A program made the position numbers and the translations under genes. A model generated the notes under the pieces. That model saw nothing but the letters and a program-made list of their open reading frames with translations. It was not told where the DNA came from and searched no databases. Shown here piece by piece: positions 1-8,049 of a stretch of DNA of 64,000 nucleotides. This DNA is from Unio delphinus (Eukaryota; Mollusca; Bivalvia; Unionida; Unionidae), in contig JAQISU010000163.1 of NCBI GenBank assembly GCA_029339505.1, positions 3,364,001 through 3,428,000 of the forward strand. The letters run 5' to 3'. Numbering within the stretch: the stretch's first letter is position 1; every line of letters begins with the position of its first letter.

Positions 1-1240
1 ATATTCCAGAAGTGACGGATTTTAGTACCGTACAAATGAATGTAATGGAATTCTATCGTTGGCAAGAAAACCAGACCCCGAATTAACCTTGCAATCCTCA
101 TTTGACTGAGATGTCCCAGTTACAAAACGAATTTTAATCGTGTATGGATTGCAACTATTTGTTAAAAGCAGAAAAATCGCAACGAACGTTGGAAAGGATA
201 CCATTCTATTTTTGATTCTTAAATCGACCAAGCGACTGTAGAAAGTGACCATCATACCCTTTACTAAAGCCTCAACCACACCAGTGATCACTCATTCTCA
301 GAGTTCTTCTCTGCAAGATTTGCAAGCGCAACTCTTGCTGGCTTGGTGTGGAGATCTTGTACCTAGTTGTGGTGTGAAAACCCGTGTGCTTAAAACGCAA
401 TCGTCTTTTCCTGCCAATTCTTTGTGGCGTATTGTGTGATCTGTACTGCCATTGACAATATGAGTTTCGAATAGGAGACAAACAATTGTGGATAATTTTA
501 CAGAGCAGTTGCGTAGGTTACCTTCTCCCTATTTAATCTCTGAAATAATATAACGGTAACAACAAGAATCTTGCGACAAACGTCAGTCACCCTCCAAAGA
601 GTTACACAAGAACAACAATAACCCTCTTTTAGACACTTTTTTGACTTCAAGTGACCCAATGAATAGCAGAAAAATGGAACTATGAATAACCAAGTTTTCT
701 TAACGTTACCCAGTGACAGTTCTATGGATGTGTTTCCCCACAACATGTTGTGCTGTTTCAAGGCCATATTACCTCAGGCCATCCAACTGCATCACTGAGC
801 CGATAGTGAAGTAGGTTAAGTCAAAGTGATGCACCCAACACAAATATAAAATATCACTGCATATCAAAATACTTTTGAGATCGAAGTTATGAACCAGCAA
901 GTGTAACAATACGTGAATGAAATCGAAACTGTCGATTCCTCTATGAAACGACCAGTGTGACCCGACACTACACTGTCAACATATGATGGACACGATTGTT
1001 GTCAAATTCAATGCTTTGTTTGGCATAGCCTTTGACAAAACGAAACGAAGTGTCACGATGGAGTACCATAACGTGGCTTGTCGCATGCTAATGATTTGTT
1101 TCGGATGCAAAACGTTGTTCATTTTATTTTGCTCCTAATTGTTCAGTGATCAAAGGTCTACTCATACGTCCCATCACAAATAACTTGAATTTGATTTGTT
1201 TCGTCAGCTGTAGAACTGAACCAAGAATTAAATTTGATCA
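1..1240. other. left flank without a recognisable gene
   Basis: Only short open frames with no recognisable motif are present. Because element A is inserted into an older Polinton fossil (see 1552-1768 and 16530-17240), part of this flank may belong to that fossil, but I cannot show it. Confidence 0.4.
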
Positions 1241-1555
1241 TTGTATACTCTAATGTGGTGGAATGAAATGTGGTACATTTGCACCGTTTTTGCTAGCATT
1301 TCCTTCAAAACGGATTATGCCACGACGAATGACGAGGAAGGTGAAAACACCTATCACGTTCACTGTAAATTTGTACACCCCAACTCTTTGCCCGTCAGTA
1401 AGTCGTATTTAGAATGTGTCAACATTAAAAGAAGATCGGGCACAAAATATTCCATTCAACAAAGGGAAAGTCAAAGTGAAATTCGATTTCGAAAACAATT
1501 CTTTAATGACTTAAAAGTCACGTATCCTGCTTACAAAGAAATGGTTCGAAAATGA
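1241..1555 (+). other. unassigned 104-codon open frame left of element A
   Basis: A 104-codon frame whose stop overlaps the next ATG (ATGA at 1552-1555). The C-terminal half is rich in charged residues. I recognise no domain. Its position just upstream of the probable capsid relic at 1552-1768 suggests debris of the older Polinton, but this is inference; it may be a chance frame. Confidence 0.2.
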
Positions 1556-1768
1556 GGACGATGTTTAGGAGATTTGCTAAAGTCTGCGTTTTGTTCGGCG
1601 GCCCCAGTTTTGAAACCGATGGTAACGCGAGGAGTGCACACCTCGAGAGATTTAGCTTTGACACAGCAGGCGAGGACCAGTTTTACGACACATTCCTGAC
1701 AGCAGCTGACGATCCTCGCAATGTGGGTTTTAACAACCGTCGAAAGAAAATCCTGCAAGACGTAGTTT
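1552..1768 (+). pseudogene. possible left part of a fossil F54H12.2-like Polinton capsid gene
   Basis: This 72-codon frame ends six bases before element A. Its last third (..DDPRNVGFNNRRK..) resembles the segment that precedes the LLNGV block in F54H12.2-like capsid proteins, and the LLNGV block itself lies just beyond the other end of element A at about 16550. The simplest reading is that element A split an already decaying capsid gene. The N-terminal part is not recognisable. The assignment depends mostly on the stronger right-hand relic. Confidence 0.3.
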
Positions 1769-1773
1769 AGAAC
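1768..1773. repeat. target-site duplication of element A, left copy (TAGAAC)
   Basis: TAGAAC directly precedes the left terminus AGCAGCAGAGAGGG and recurs at 16491-16496. The leading T on the right is also the last base of a symmetric TIR, so the duplication is 6 bp, or 5 bp if that T belongs to the element. Six bp is the usual Polinton length. Confidence 0.8.
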
Positions 1774-2024
1774 AGCAGCAGAGAGGGTGAATCCTACAAC
1801 GTTTTCAGACAAAATTTTGATTGAAATCCTAAAACGAGCCTTCCTACGATCTTATTTTAACCAAAAAAAGGCGAACCCTACAACGTTTTCAGACAAAAAA
1901 TTGATTGAAATCTCCCTACGAAATCATTTTAACTAAAAAAATGAAAACGATTTTTTAATTAATTTTGGTCGCAACTTGTTGTCATCCACCCTCTCTGCTG
2001 CTAAAGTTTTCAGTTCTGGGTTAA
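1774..2024 (+). repeat. left TIR of element A
   Basis: About 251 bp, matched in inverse at 16240-16491. It holds an imperfect ~85-bp direct repeat (two blocks beginning CCTACAACGTTTTCAGACA) and a second, inverted copy of the terminal motif at 1987-2002 (CACCCTCTCTGCTGCT), so each TIR is itself framed by inverted copies of the element terminus. It ends near GGGTTAA at 2024. Confidence 0.9.
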
Positions 2025-2069
2025 CAAAAATAATAAATAATTTGATCGAGTCTTTAGGATGAAAATCAT

Positions 2070-3456
2070 TTATGATTTTACAAACAGACTAATCGCTAAC
2101 ACCTCTTCTTGTAAATCAATCAGATTATTTGACTGGTCGGTGAGTTTGAAATTAATTCTGGTTAATGAATTATTATGGCATCGCATATAGACAGGATTAA
2201 TTGGGTTTTCAATAATTAGGAATCCTGGAGGAGCTGTTGGTGCAAATGAATAAAGAATATATCCTTGCTGAGCTTGATTTGATCGTTCGAGATTAATTTG
2301 ATAGCTTCCTTCGATAACATCACACACTAAATTGAGCGCAATCACCGATGAAATATTCACGTTGAACGGAGCGATATGTCTACCGCCACCGTCTGGGTCA
2401 TTATTGTGTTTGAGGATTTTTATTTCCGGTGATGTTGTTTTTTTTCCATGCGTCATGAATTATTTTGAAACCAACATCGATGGCATCATTGAGAAGTTTT
2501 TTTAGTTCTGGTACGTTATATCCTGGTAGTTTGAATGTGGGGATATCTTCAACGCGGATTTTATAGTCTAATGCAAATTCTGTTCTCGATTTTGGGTTAT
2601 CTTCATCTAATATAACTCGAATAATTTGTGAATTAAATGTTTCCATATCGTTGATGATTTTGTTACATATTTCTACAACACTGATAAATTCATCTCGGGT
2701 GAGAGAGCCGGATTTAAGGGGTATTAACAACAGTGAAAAATCATTATTCATTGCTGTAAAATTTTCAACGACTTTAGGTTTGTTAACAAAAAGATCTCTC
2801 TCTATGATATCCTCCTCTCCTCCAGTTGAGTAATATGCGAAATCAAAAAAATCTGCATTGGATTGGTAATCTTTATAACACTTTATTGGATTATCAGATT
2901 TTATCACGTCGGTGATATAATCAGATTTTTTAGGTTCTGGTAAATCAACGGTTTTTCCACCGGGTGGTAATTCAGGCCATCCTAGTACGGTTCTAATAGA
3001 ACTTTGATAGATATCTACGACGTATCCTTCTGTGTTTATCTCAATTGCGGATGATAGCGTCGGTTCATGAACTGTTATAGCGATTTTTGACTCTACTCCA
3101 GTAATCGATTTTATTCTACGCGCGAATTCATCATTGATTTGTTCGATTTGGTATGACCCTGTTGGTATCGAAACGACGTTCCAGTCTGGGGTTCCGTCGG
3201 GTTTATTCTTATTCGCAAACACTAAAGAATTATTGGGTTGTTGACCACCAAATGATTTTGATCTGATATTAGGCCAACTGTGATACATTCGTAGTTTTGC
3301 TAGCGCTATCTCCTTCACTGGGACCGGAGAGGGGAAATTCACACTGAATTCTGGATTCGTTGATGTTATTGATATCATGCTTGTTTGTACTGGGTTCGTG
3401 TTCTCCACTATTCGTTGAAGTAATTCCTGCGGTGTTGTCATTGTTATTATACTCAT
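2070..3456 (-). pseudogene. penton-like / minor capsid protein (PW-type), frameshifted
   Basis: Two overlapping frames (3456-2401 and 2456-2070) correspond to one 464-aa frame in element B (54241-55635). The break is one extra A in an A-run (A8 at about 2438-2445 against A7 in B). The N-terminal third (SIPTGSYQIEQIN.., then ..SSIRTVLGW) and the C-terminal tail (..VCDVIEGSYQIN.., SFAPTAPPGFLIIENP..) are features I associate with the conserved Polinton virion protein called PW or penton-like, probably a jelly-roll vertex or minor capsid component. It is next to the TIR and last in the leftward structural cluster. The central region (about residues 170-235) differs strongly from element B. Family assignment is from pattern memory, so the exact virion role is uncertain. 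Confidence 0.65.
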
Positions 3457-3469
3457 GATTTATTTCTAA

Positions 3470-3790
3470 TTTTGGTATCGAGGAATTATAAATACTGACC
3501 ATCACTGAGAACTCACAATCTGGTAATGTTGATATTATTGAGATCATTTTGTTTTTTGGGTTCGTGTTTTCTAATTCCATCGGTGTTGTCATTGTTATTA
3601 TACTCATGTTGTCGCTCTAATTTCGATATCGCGGAATCAAAAATACTGACCATCGCTGAGAATTCACTATCTGATATAATCGTATTATCGAGTGACGACG
3701 ATATCATCAATGATAATTGCGAGTATGCGGTTGTTGCAATATGAAATTGAAGTAAGTAATTCTGCAGTTTACTCTGGCTGCATGATGATA
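3470..3790. repeat. 151-bp tandem duplication across the membrane-protein end and penton-gene start
   Basis: Two diverged copies of a ~151-bp block (mirror of 54030-54350 in element B). Each carries the same ATG context (MSIITMTTP..). The outer copy lies in the membrane-protein 3' end and yields a decoy 112-codon frame; the inner copy provides the real penton-gene start at 3456. Because 151 is not a multiple of three, the duplicated sequence is read in different frames. Confidence 0.75.
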
Positions 3791-4058
3791 TCTTTTTTGC
3801 TATCCCGGTTGATATACCCCCGATTGTAGCCACCGCAGAAATGCAAATTGGAACTACGACCGGGGCAATCATTGTAACAGATGCAAGTATTATTCCGGCG
3901 CCAGTGAGAACGCTTGACACCGAGTATATAATAACATCAATTGCGGTGATTCTTCGTCGGTATTTTTTTATTTTTATTTGATACTCCTCAGTGAGGGTTT
4001 TGAGTCTATTTTGAAATTCTCTGACCTGATCATAGCGACATTGAGTTGATGAAATCAT
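3513..4058 (-). CDS. conserved Polinton two-helix membrane protein
   Basis: 181 aa. Order: a charged, helical N-terminus (about 1-38), two hydrophobic segments (about 40-62 and 64-85, rich in V, I, A and G) and a helical C-terminus with ISDSEFSAMVSIFDSAISK. The design of basic helix, hairpin of two membrane spans and a short EF-hand-like 'ISDSEF' helix is a recurrent small Polinton ORF of unknown function, probably a virion membrane or membrane-modifying protein (inference). Gene order matches element B, where the frame is the same length with only a few substitutions. The C-terminal ~50 residues are encoded in the first unit of the 151-bp duplication, so this end may have been extended recently. 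Confidence 0.65.
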   Translation of the reverse strand: MISSTQCRYDQVREFQNRLKTLTEEYQIKIKKYRRRITAIDVIIYSVSSVLTGAGIILASVTMIAPVVVPICISAVATIGGISTGIAKKISSCSQSKLQNYLLQFHIATTAYSQLSLMISSSLDNTIISDSEFSAMVSIFDSAISKLERQHEYNNNDNTDGIRKHEPKKQNDLNNINITRL

Positions 4059-4067
4059 TGTTATTTT

Positions 4068-4085
4068 AAAAACACTAGCGTTTTC
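4068..4085. promoter_or_regulatory. imperfect copy of the GCTAGC palindrome upstream of the membrane-protein gene
   Basis: AAAACACTAGCGTTTTC lies about 10 bp upstream of the ATG at 4058. It is one base off the AAACGCTAGCGTTT dyad found perfectly at 12873 and 14309. Element B has a different one-base variant at the equivalent place (53613-53628). A regulatory role is inferred from position only. Confidence 0.35.
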
Positions 4086-4104
4086 AATTACGATTTCAAT
4101 TTAG

Positions 4105-5049
4105 TTATTTGCTCAGATCTACTACGAATTCCAGATACCATGTTACTGATGCCCTATTCAAACTTTTATCATCGGCTTTTATCGTTAACCGTTCAGTTGT
4201 ATCCTTGTCGATGATCGTTGATATCACATTATTGACCCCGGATGAACTCGACGATGATATATTAAATTGAATTGGTGCTACCAGCGTTAATCGATAAATA
4301 CCCTTGATAGTAGCTGTGATATCTAATTTGTTGTTTGCAGGTGTCCACTCAAATGATCCGTGTTGGATTGTATATACTACGTTGTTGGTTTTCTCATGAG
4401 GAATTTTTGTTTTTTCAATGATTGTTATCATCCTCGAAAAATCACCTTTGACGGCTTCGATGAAGTTTTTCGTCTCATCGATGAATTTTTTAATATCAGG
4501 GAGTTTTATTTCAATTTTATCCAACGTGGTTCCAATAAATTTATCCATGATGTTTCTACGAAAAACTGAAAAAAAATTTCCGTTTTCTTCAATTTTAGAT
4601 TCAAGTGTTGTTAGTACAATCACAGAATTGTTTACCACATCGCTGAGAAGTTCTAATCGATCTGTAATCGTCGAAACGAGTACACCCGGTTTGAGTTTAC
4701 CCTGATCGGAAAATAACGCGATAGTATCCTCGATTGCGTTTTGTTGTTTAACCAAAATATCATCCAGAGAAATATTACTGGTTTTCAATTTACCCTGATC
4801 GGAAAATAACGCAACGGTGTTCTCGATTGCGTTTCGTTGTTTAACTAAAATATCATCCAATGACACATCACTGGATTTCAATTTACCCTGTTTGTCTTGA
4901 AATACAACTATTTCATTAGGATCAACACTTGTTAAATTTAACGTCTCAGCGATTTCATCTTCAATTATTTTTTTTATATCCTTGACAGAATCAGGTGGTG
5001 CAGTGCCATCGGGTTTGGGTTTCAAAGATCTCCCCCAAATATCAATCAT
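4105..5049 (-). CDS. fibre-like coiled-coil virion protein
   Basis: 314 aa. The N-terminus MIDIWGRSLKPKPD is a typical anchor-like start for a class of Polinton proteins. It is followed by two ~35-residue repeats of the form FSDQGKLK..SLDDILVKQ..AIE (about residues 50-120), a long amphipathic helical region (about 125-225) and a C-terminal beta-rich head of about 90 residues containing a serine run (FNISSSSSSG). A shaft-plus-head layout suggests an oligomeric spike or fibre (inference). It starts one base after the protease stop. Compared with element B the repeats are almost unchanged, while the helical segment around 130-165 and the head near 255-305 differ, as expected of an exposed attachment protein. 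Confidence 0.55.
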   Translation of the reverse strand: MIDIWGRSLKPKPDGTAPPDSVKDIKKIIEDEIAETLNLTSVDPNEIVVFQDKQGKLKSSDVSLDDILVKQRNAIENTVALFSDQGKLKTSNISLDDILVKQQNAIEDTIALFSDQGKLKPGVLVSTITDRLELLSDVVNNSVIVLTTLESKIEENGNFFSVFRRNIMDKFIGTTLDKIEIKLPDIKKFIDETKNFIEAVKGDFSRMITIIEKTKIPHEKTNNVVYTIQHGSFEWTPANNKLDITATIKGIYRLTLVAPIQFNISSSSSSGVNNVISTIIDKDTTERLTIKADDKSLNRASVTWYLEFVVDLSK

Positions 5050-5050
5050 G

Positions 5051-5515
5051 TTATTGTAAAACTCTTTCTCTCTCTAAAAAGCGATTGCTAGTGTATTCAT
5101 TCACGACAACATGTGGTGGTTTTCCGCTTGGGTTACTCAAGGAGTTAGAAATAGCGTCAAGGACATTTAATACTTCGCTGCCACATATTGGTGGGTCAAT
5201 CATCGTTTGTGTTGGTAGCGTAGAATACCAAGTCTTCATTGGAAGGGTTTTTATATACCGCATAAACTCTTTTGGTGGGGCTAATCCATATGAATCGAAA
5301 TAAACAATCCCACGTGGATCAATAGCGTATGCAACCCAGTGAGTACCAGGTCCGGTGCTGTTATCGAGATTAATAATACCTGTTTCAGTTTTGTTTGGTT
5401 GATGTGGTAATTGATCTTTCATAAAAACATCTCTGAAATTTTTAATCACTAGTTTTTTAGCCGCATCCATTAAATAAAAATTGGACATGGGAACCATCGA
5501 AGATTTGGGAACCAT
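5051..5515 (-). CDS. adenain-like cysteine protease (PRO)
   Basis: About 154 aa from the ATG at 5515; an in-frame ATG at 5488 would give 145 aa. The frame is open further upstream through the 60-bp repeats but only with non-ATG starts. It shows the C5/Ulp1-fold triad layout: His in GPGTHWVAY, Asp in YFDSYG, and Cys in PPICGSEVL near the C-terminus. Adenovirus-type proteases of this family mature virion precursors; candidate processing sites occur in the neighbouring pVI-like and small basic proteins. It overlaps none of the pVI-like frame if it starts at 5515 (pVI stop at 5527). The order capsid, pVI-like, protease, fibre recalls adenoviral late gene order. Confidence 0.8.
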   Translation of the reverse strand: MVPKSSMVPMSNFYLMDAAKKLVIKNFRDVFMKDQLPHQPNKTETGIINLDNSTGPGTHWVAYAIDPRGIVYFDSYGLAPPKEFMRYIKTLPMKTWYSTLPTQTMIDPPICGSEVLNVLDAISNSLSNPSGKPPHVVVNEYTSNRFLERERVLQ

Positions 5516-5675
5516 AGGTTCCTCAATTAATAAATCGTTCCTGGTAGTCTTAGACCCGATCCGTTCACGGATCTCCCGCTGTACCACGAATACGGGGTTC
5601 CTGGTAGTCTTAGACCCGATCCGTTCACGGATCTTCCGCTGTACCACGAATACGGGGTTCCTGGTAGTCTTAGAC
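5510..5675. repeat. 60-bp direct repeat, 2.5 units, open in two frames
   Basis: GGTCTAAGACTACCAGGAAC begins each unit on the minus strand, with exact 60-bp spacing. Because 60 is a multiple of three, both overlapping frames stay open: one encodes the repeated LPGTPYSWYSG tail of the pVI-like protein, the other an arginine-rich 20-residue repeat upstream of the protease. The same array is at 52031-52170 in element B. Confidence 0.85.
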
Positions 5676-6066
5676 CCTTTCCCTTTTTTTTATATCCTTT
5701 CCCAGTTGCCTTCTTTAGTGCCATTCCTGCTGCAGTACCAACGGCTCCTAACGCTGCCGCTTTAGCCACCGCTGGGGCTGCTGCTGCAATCAATGCTGAA
5801 ATCGCAGCTAACAACGGAAATATACCGCCTGTTTTAATCATATTTTTGATAGCAGCCGCAGAGAGAGTAATCTGAACACCTTTTTTGGCTGCAAGTGCAT
5901 CATTGAAATGTTTCACCTGACGAGTTGTCAGCGATAGTTTATTTGCACCACCAGTCATTTGGTTGGGTTTCAACGTAATTGTGGTTCCACATTTTTTAGC
6001 TGATTCCGATTGCAATTTTTTTAATTGACCGGGAGTTAACGCAACACTAATAACACTATATGACAT
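5527..6066 (-). CDS. pVI-like capsid-associated protein with hydrophobic helix and LPGTP repeats
   Basis: 179 aa. The N-terminal ~75 residues (SVALTPGQLKKLQSESAKK.., LSLTTRQVKHFNDALAAKKG) form two similar 'initiator' repeats. Then come a strongly hydrophobic, alanine-rich segment (about 85-120, IFPLLAAISALIAAAAP), a basic stretch (KKATGKGYKKKGKG) and 2.5 copies of GLRLPGTPYSWYSG. MTGG|A near residue 37 fits the adenain consensus (M/I/L)xGG|x. An amphipathic or hydrophobic segment between the capsid gene and the protease is what pVI-type membrane-lytic cement proteins show; the role is inferred. In element B the A-run before the repeats is one A shorter (7 against 8), which truncates the frame to 131 aa. 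Confidence 0.6.
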   Translation of the reverse strand: MSYSVISVALTPGQLKKLQSESAKKCGTTITLKPNQMTGGANKLSLTTRQVKHFNDALAAKKGVQITLSAAAIKNMIKTGGIFPLLAAISALIAAAAPAVAKAAALGAVGTAAGMALKKATGKGYKKKGKGLRLPGTPYSWYSGRSVNGSGLRLPGTPYSWYSGRSVNGSGLRLPGTIY

Positions 6067-6106
6067 TATACATAATTGATTGATTCTAAATCGTTTACAA
6101 TTTCAA

Positions 6107-7516
6107 TTACATGTTTTCCACTGGGGCATCTACCACTCTCATTCTTCCACCAACACCTTCAAGTAGCATTGATTTATCACTGAGAATGAAAGCAACCGCT
6201 CTATAATTAGCAATAGCACCACGAGTCACATTAGCTCTAAAGTGTATATCAACAACTGACTGTCTTGTTAAATCGAGATGTTCCAGTGAGAAGTAATAGA
6301 TCGGATACAGATTTTTAAAATCATATTGTGATATTTGCAAACCAGTATCGACATTTTGATCACGTGCCATAAATGACAACAGACGATGATACACGCGTGC
6401 AATATGATTTTCTGTGTAATTAAGTTGTATATCCTCGGATGGTTCCTGTTGGCCGTTTATTCTCAGTGAGACGTCTTTCACACCTAATTGATCAAATATC
6501 ATATGACTGAAACGTTGATCGCCAACTCGTCTGTTATCCTGTAACGCAATAAATATATGACGTGGCGCAGCAACGCCTTGTTTTGATGCTAGATTCCACG
6601 TGAATAACCCGTTGATATTTGATTGCTTCACATCTGTACTCACGGTTAGCCAACTCAACAACGACTTTCCTCCTTGGTCCATAAATGATAGTAATCGTTC
6701 TTCTGCGGTGATTGCCGGAGTCAACACTGGCATCCACAATGATATTTTTGTTAAATTGACTTTACCGGCATCAGCATTGGGATTTTCAGCATCTGCTGAA
6801 ATCCTCCAGATTGCGTCATTATCATCACTCTTTCGTACAAGCGATACTGTATGCTTCGCCCCGTAGATAACTTTTCTGACGTTTCTACAGAATCCAAATA
6901 TGTGATGCAGTGGAATCGCGCATGAAAATGATTTACGCGCTCCTTGCAACATTGAAATACGTGTTGCGGCTCCTAGATTGAAATTAACGTCGTTGTTTCT
7001 AATCATATTCTCGACATCAGAATCACTATTATCACGTTTTTTTGGTCGTCTTACAACAAATGGATTTCCTCCAGCGGTATTCTTACCATCTTTTGCAAAC
7101 ATCATAGAGGGTCCTGCTGATCTTGTATAATCATCGGAATATCTCGCTAACCCGATTATTGTTGTAGCCATATCAACGTCGCGATCTATGGACTCAATTT
7201 CTTTTCCATCAATGAGATATCTAGCACTCTCAAATAACGCCATAATACCATTATTGACAAAACCGACTTGAGTACCATCTGGATACGGTGCTGGTACAGC
7301 AGGAGTATCATCAGCTGTTACAAGTTCTCCTTCTACTTCAATAAACGCTTCACAGGGCAAAAAGTATTTACTGGTATCATGGACTTGAAGTTCAATTCTT
7401 GCTCGACTATTTGAGTCTATGGCATGATAGGCGTAATATTGATAATCGCGTACAGAATCATCCTTGCCAACTGGGGCGTCTATATCAAACGCCGGATCAT
7501 GTGATTTTTTGAACAT
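6107..7516 (-). CDS. major capsid protein candidate (hexon-like)
   Basis: 469 aa, the largest intact structural gene. It has the composition of a beta-rich capsid protein, with blocks such as VGFVNNGIMALFESARYLIDG, RISMLQGARKSFSCAIPLHHIFGF and a C-terminal ..VVDIHFRANVTRG. The position upstream of pVI-like and protease genes, the length and the pattern agree with the double-jelly-roll Polinton major capsid protein (pattern recognition, not a search). Two segments (about 67-82 and 143-171) differ sharply from element B, including a small length change, while the rest is almost the same; these are likely surface loops. LEGVG near the C-terminus also fits the protease consensus but may be chance. 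This lineage differs clearly from the F54H12.2-like capsid relic outside the element. Confidence 0.65.
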   Translation of the reverse strand: MFKKSHDPAFDIDAPVGKDDSVRDYQYYAYHAIDSNSRARIELQVHDTSKYFLPCEAFIEVEGELVTADDTPAVPAPYPDGTQVGFVNNGIMALFESARYLIDGKEIESIDRDVDMATTIIGLARYSDDYTRSAGPSMMFAKDGKNTAGGNPFVVRRPKKRDNSDSDVENMIRNNDVNFNLGAATRISMLQGARKSFSCAIPLHHIFGFCRNVRKVIYGAKHTVSLVRKSDDNDAIWRISADAENPNADAGKVNLTKISLWMPVLTPAITAEERLLSFMDQGGKSLLSWLTVSTDVKQSNINGLFTWNLASKQGVAAPRHIFIALQDNRRVGDQRFSHMIFDQLGVKDVSLRINGQQEPSEDIQLNYTENHIARVYHRLLSFMARDQNVDTGLQISQYDFKNLYPIYYFSLEHLDLTRQSVVDIHFRANVTRGAIANYRAVAFILSDKSMLLEGVGGRMRVVDAPVENM

Positions 7517-7562
7517 TTTATTCTATTTATCAGAGTCTAAATCGTGAAATCATAAACGATTT

Positions 7563-8009
7563 TCATCGTCGTAGTTTTTTAAAGCCACTTCCTGCTATCA
7601 TATTTGCAATATTGCTTTGGTCGGGGGTTAAAGCCATCGACGCTAATTTTTCGTCTACTGCGTTATTTATAATTCTACTAACACTTGCAGGCATCTCTGC
7701 TGTAGATGGTAACGGTTTCTTTTTTCGTAAATCACTTCGTGATTTCACTAATGATGTTAATTTATTCTTCGCAGTTGAAAATGCTTTTCCAGCAAGATCT
7801 CCAACAGCACCAATACCCTTATCACGAATAACTTCAATTGCTTTCATTCCTAGTTGTTTAGCCAACGGCATCACTTTTGGAGCCATTCTCGCAAATAACC
7901 CTGCAATGGTATTGCCTAAACCATCTCCGTAGTATGCTCTATAAACTGGAAACCGTGAATTAACTACATAGACGGGGGTTGGTTTATCATGATTGTAGTG
8001 TATGATCAT
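7563..8009 (-). CDS. small basic virion-core or pX-like protein
   Basis: 148 aa, net basic, starting MIIHYNHDKPTPVYVV. A glycine-containing amphipathic region (GDGLGNTIAGLFARMAPKVMPLAKQLG, about 29-55) is followed by helices and basic clusters (KSRSDLRKKK, FKKLRR). Small proteins with a GxGLG..LFR..P motif are common beside Polinton capsid genes and have been compared with adenoviral core or cement proteins; that comparison is inference. IAG|SG-type sequence at 138-142 (IAGSG) fits the adenain (M/I/L)xGx|G site; element B has IAESG instead. Directly upstream lies a conserved TTGAAAAATTGTTTCTGAT motif shared with the next gene. Confidence 0.5.
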   Translation of the reverse strand: MIIHYNHDKPTPVYVVNSRFPVYRAYYGDGLGNTIAGLFARMAPKVMPLAKQLGMKAIEVIRDKGIGAVGDLAGKAFSTAKNKLTSLVKSRSDLRKKKPLPSTAEMPASVSRIINNAVDEKLASMALTPDQSNIANMIAGSGFKKLRR

Positions 8010-8038
8010 TATTTGAAATCAGAAACAATTTTTCAATT
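8010..8038 (-). promoter_or_regulatory. shared upstream motif (TTGAAAAATTGTTTCTGAT) before the 148-aa gene
   Basis: On the minus strand ATTGAAAAATTGTTTCTGAT + TTCAAATA ends at the ATG. A near-identical block precedes the 338-aa gene (9067-9094) and both homologues in element B (49671-49698, 48633-48660). This is a candidate late-gene promoter or leader element. Confidence 0.45.
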
Positions 8039-8049
8039 GACTTTTCAAT

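Noticed and set aside
1531..1812. 93-codon minus-strand frame crossing the left end of element A
   Set aside because: It runs across an insertion boundary into the TIR, so it is accidental.
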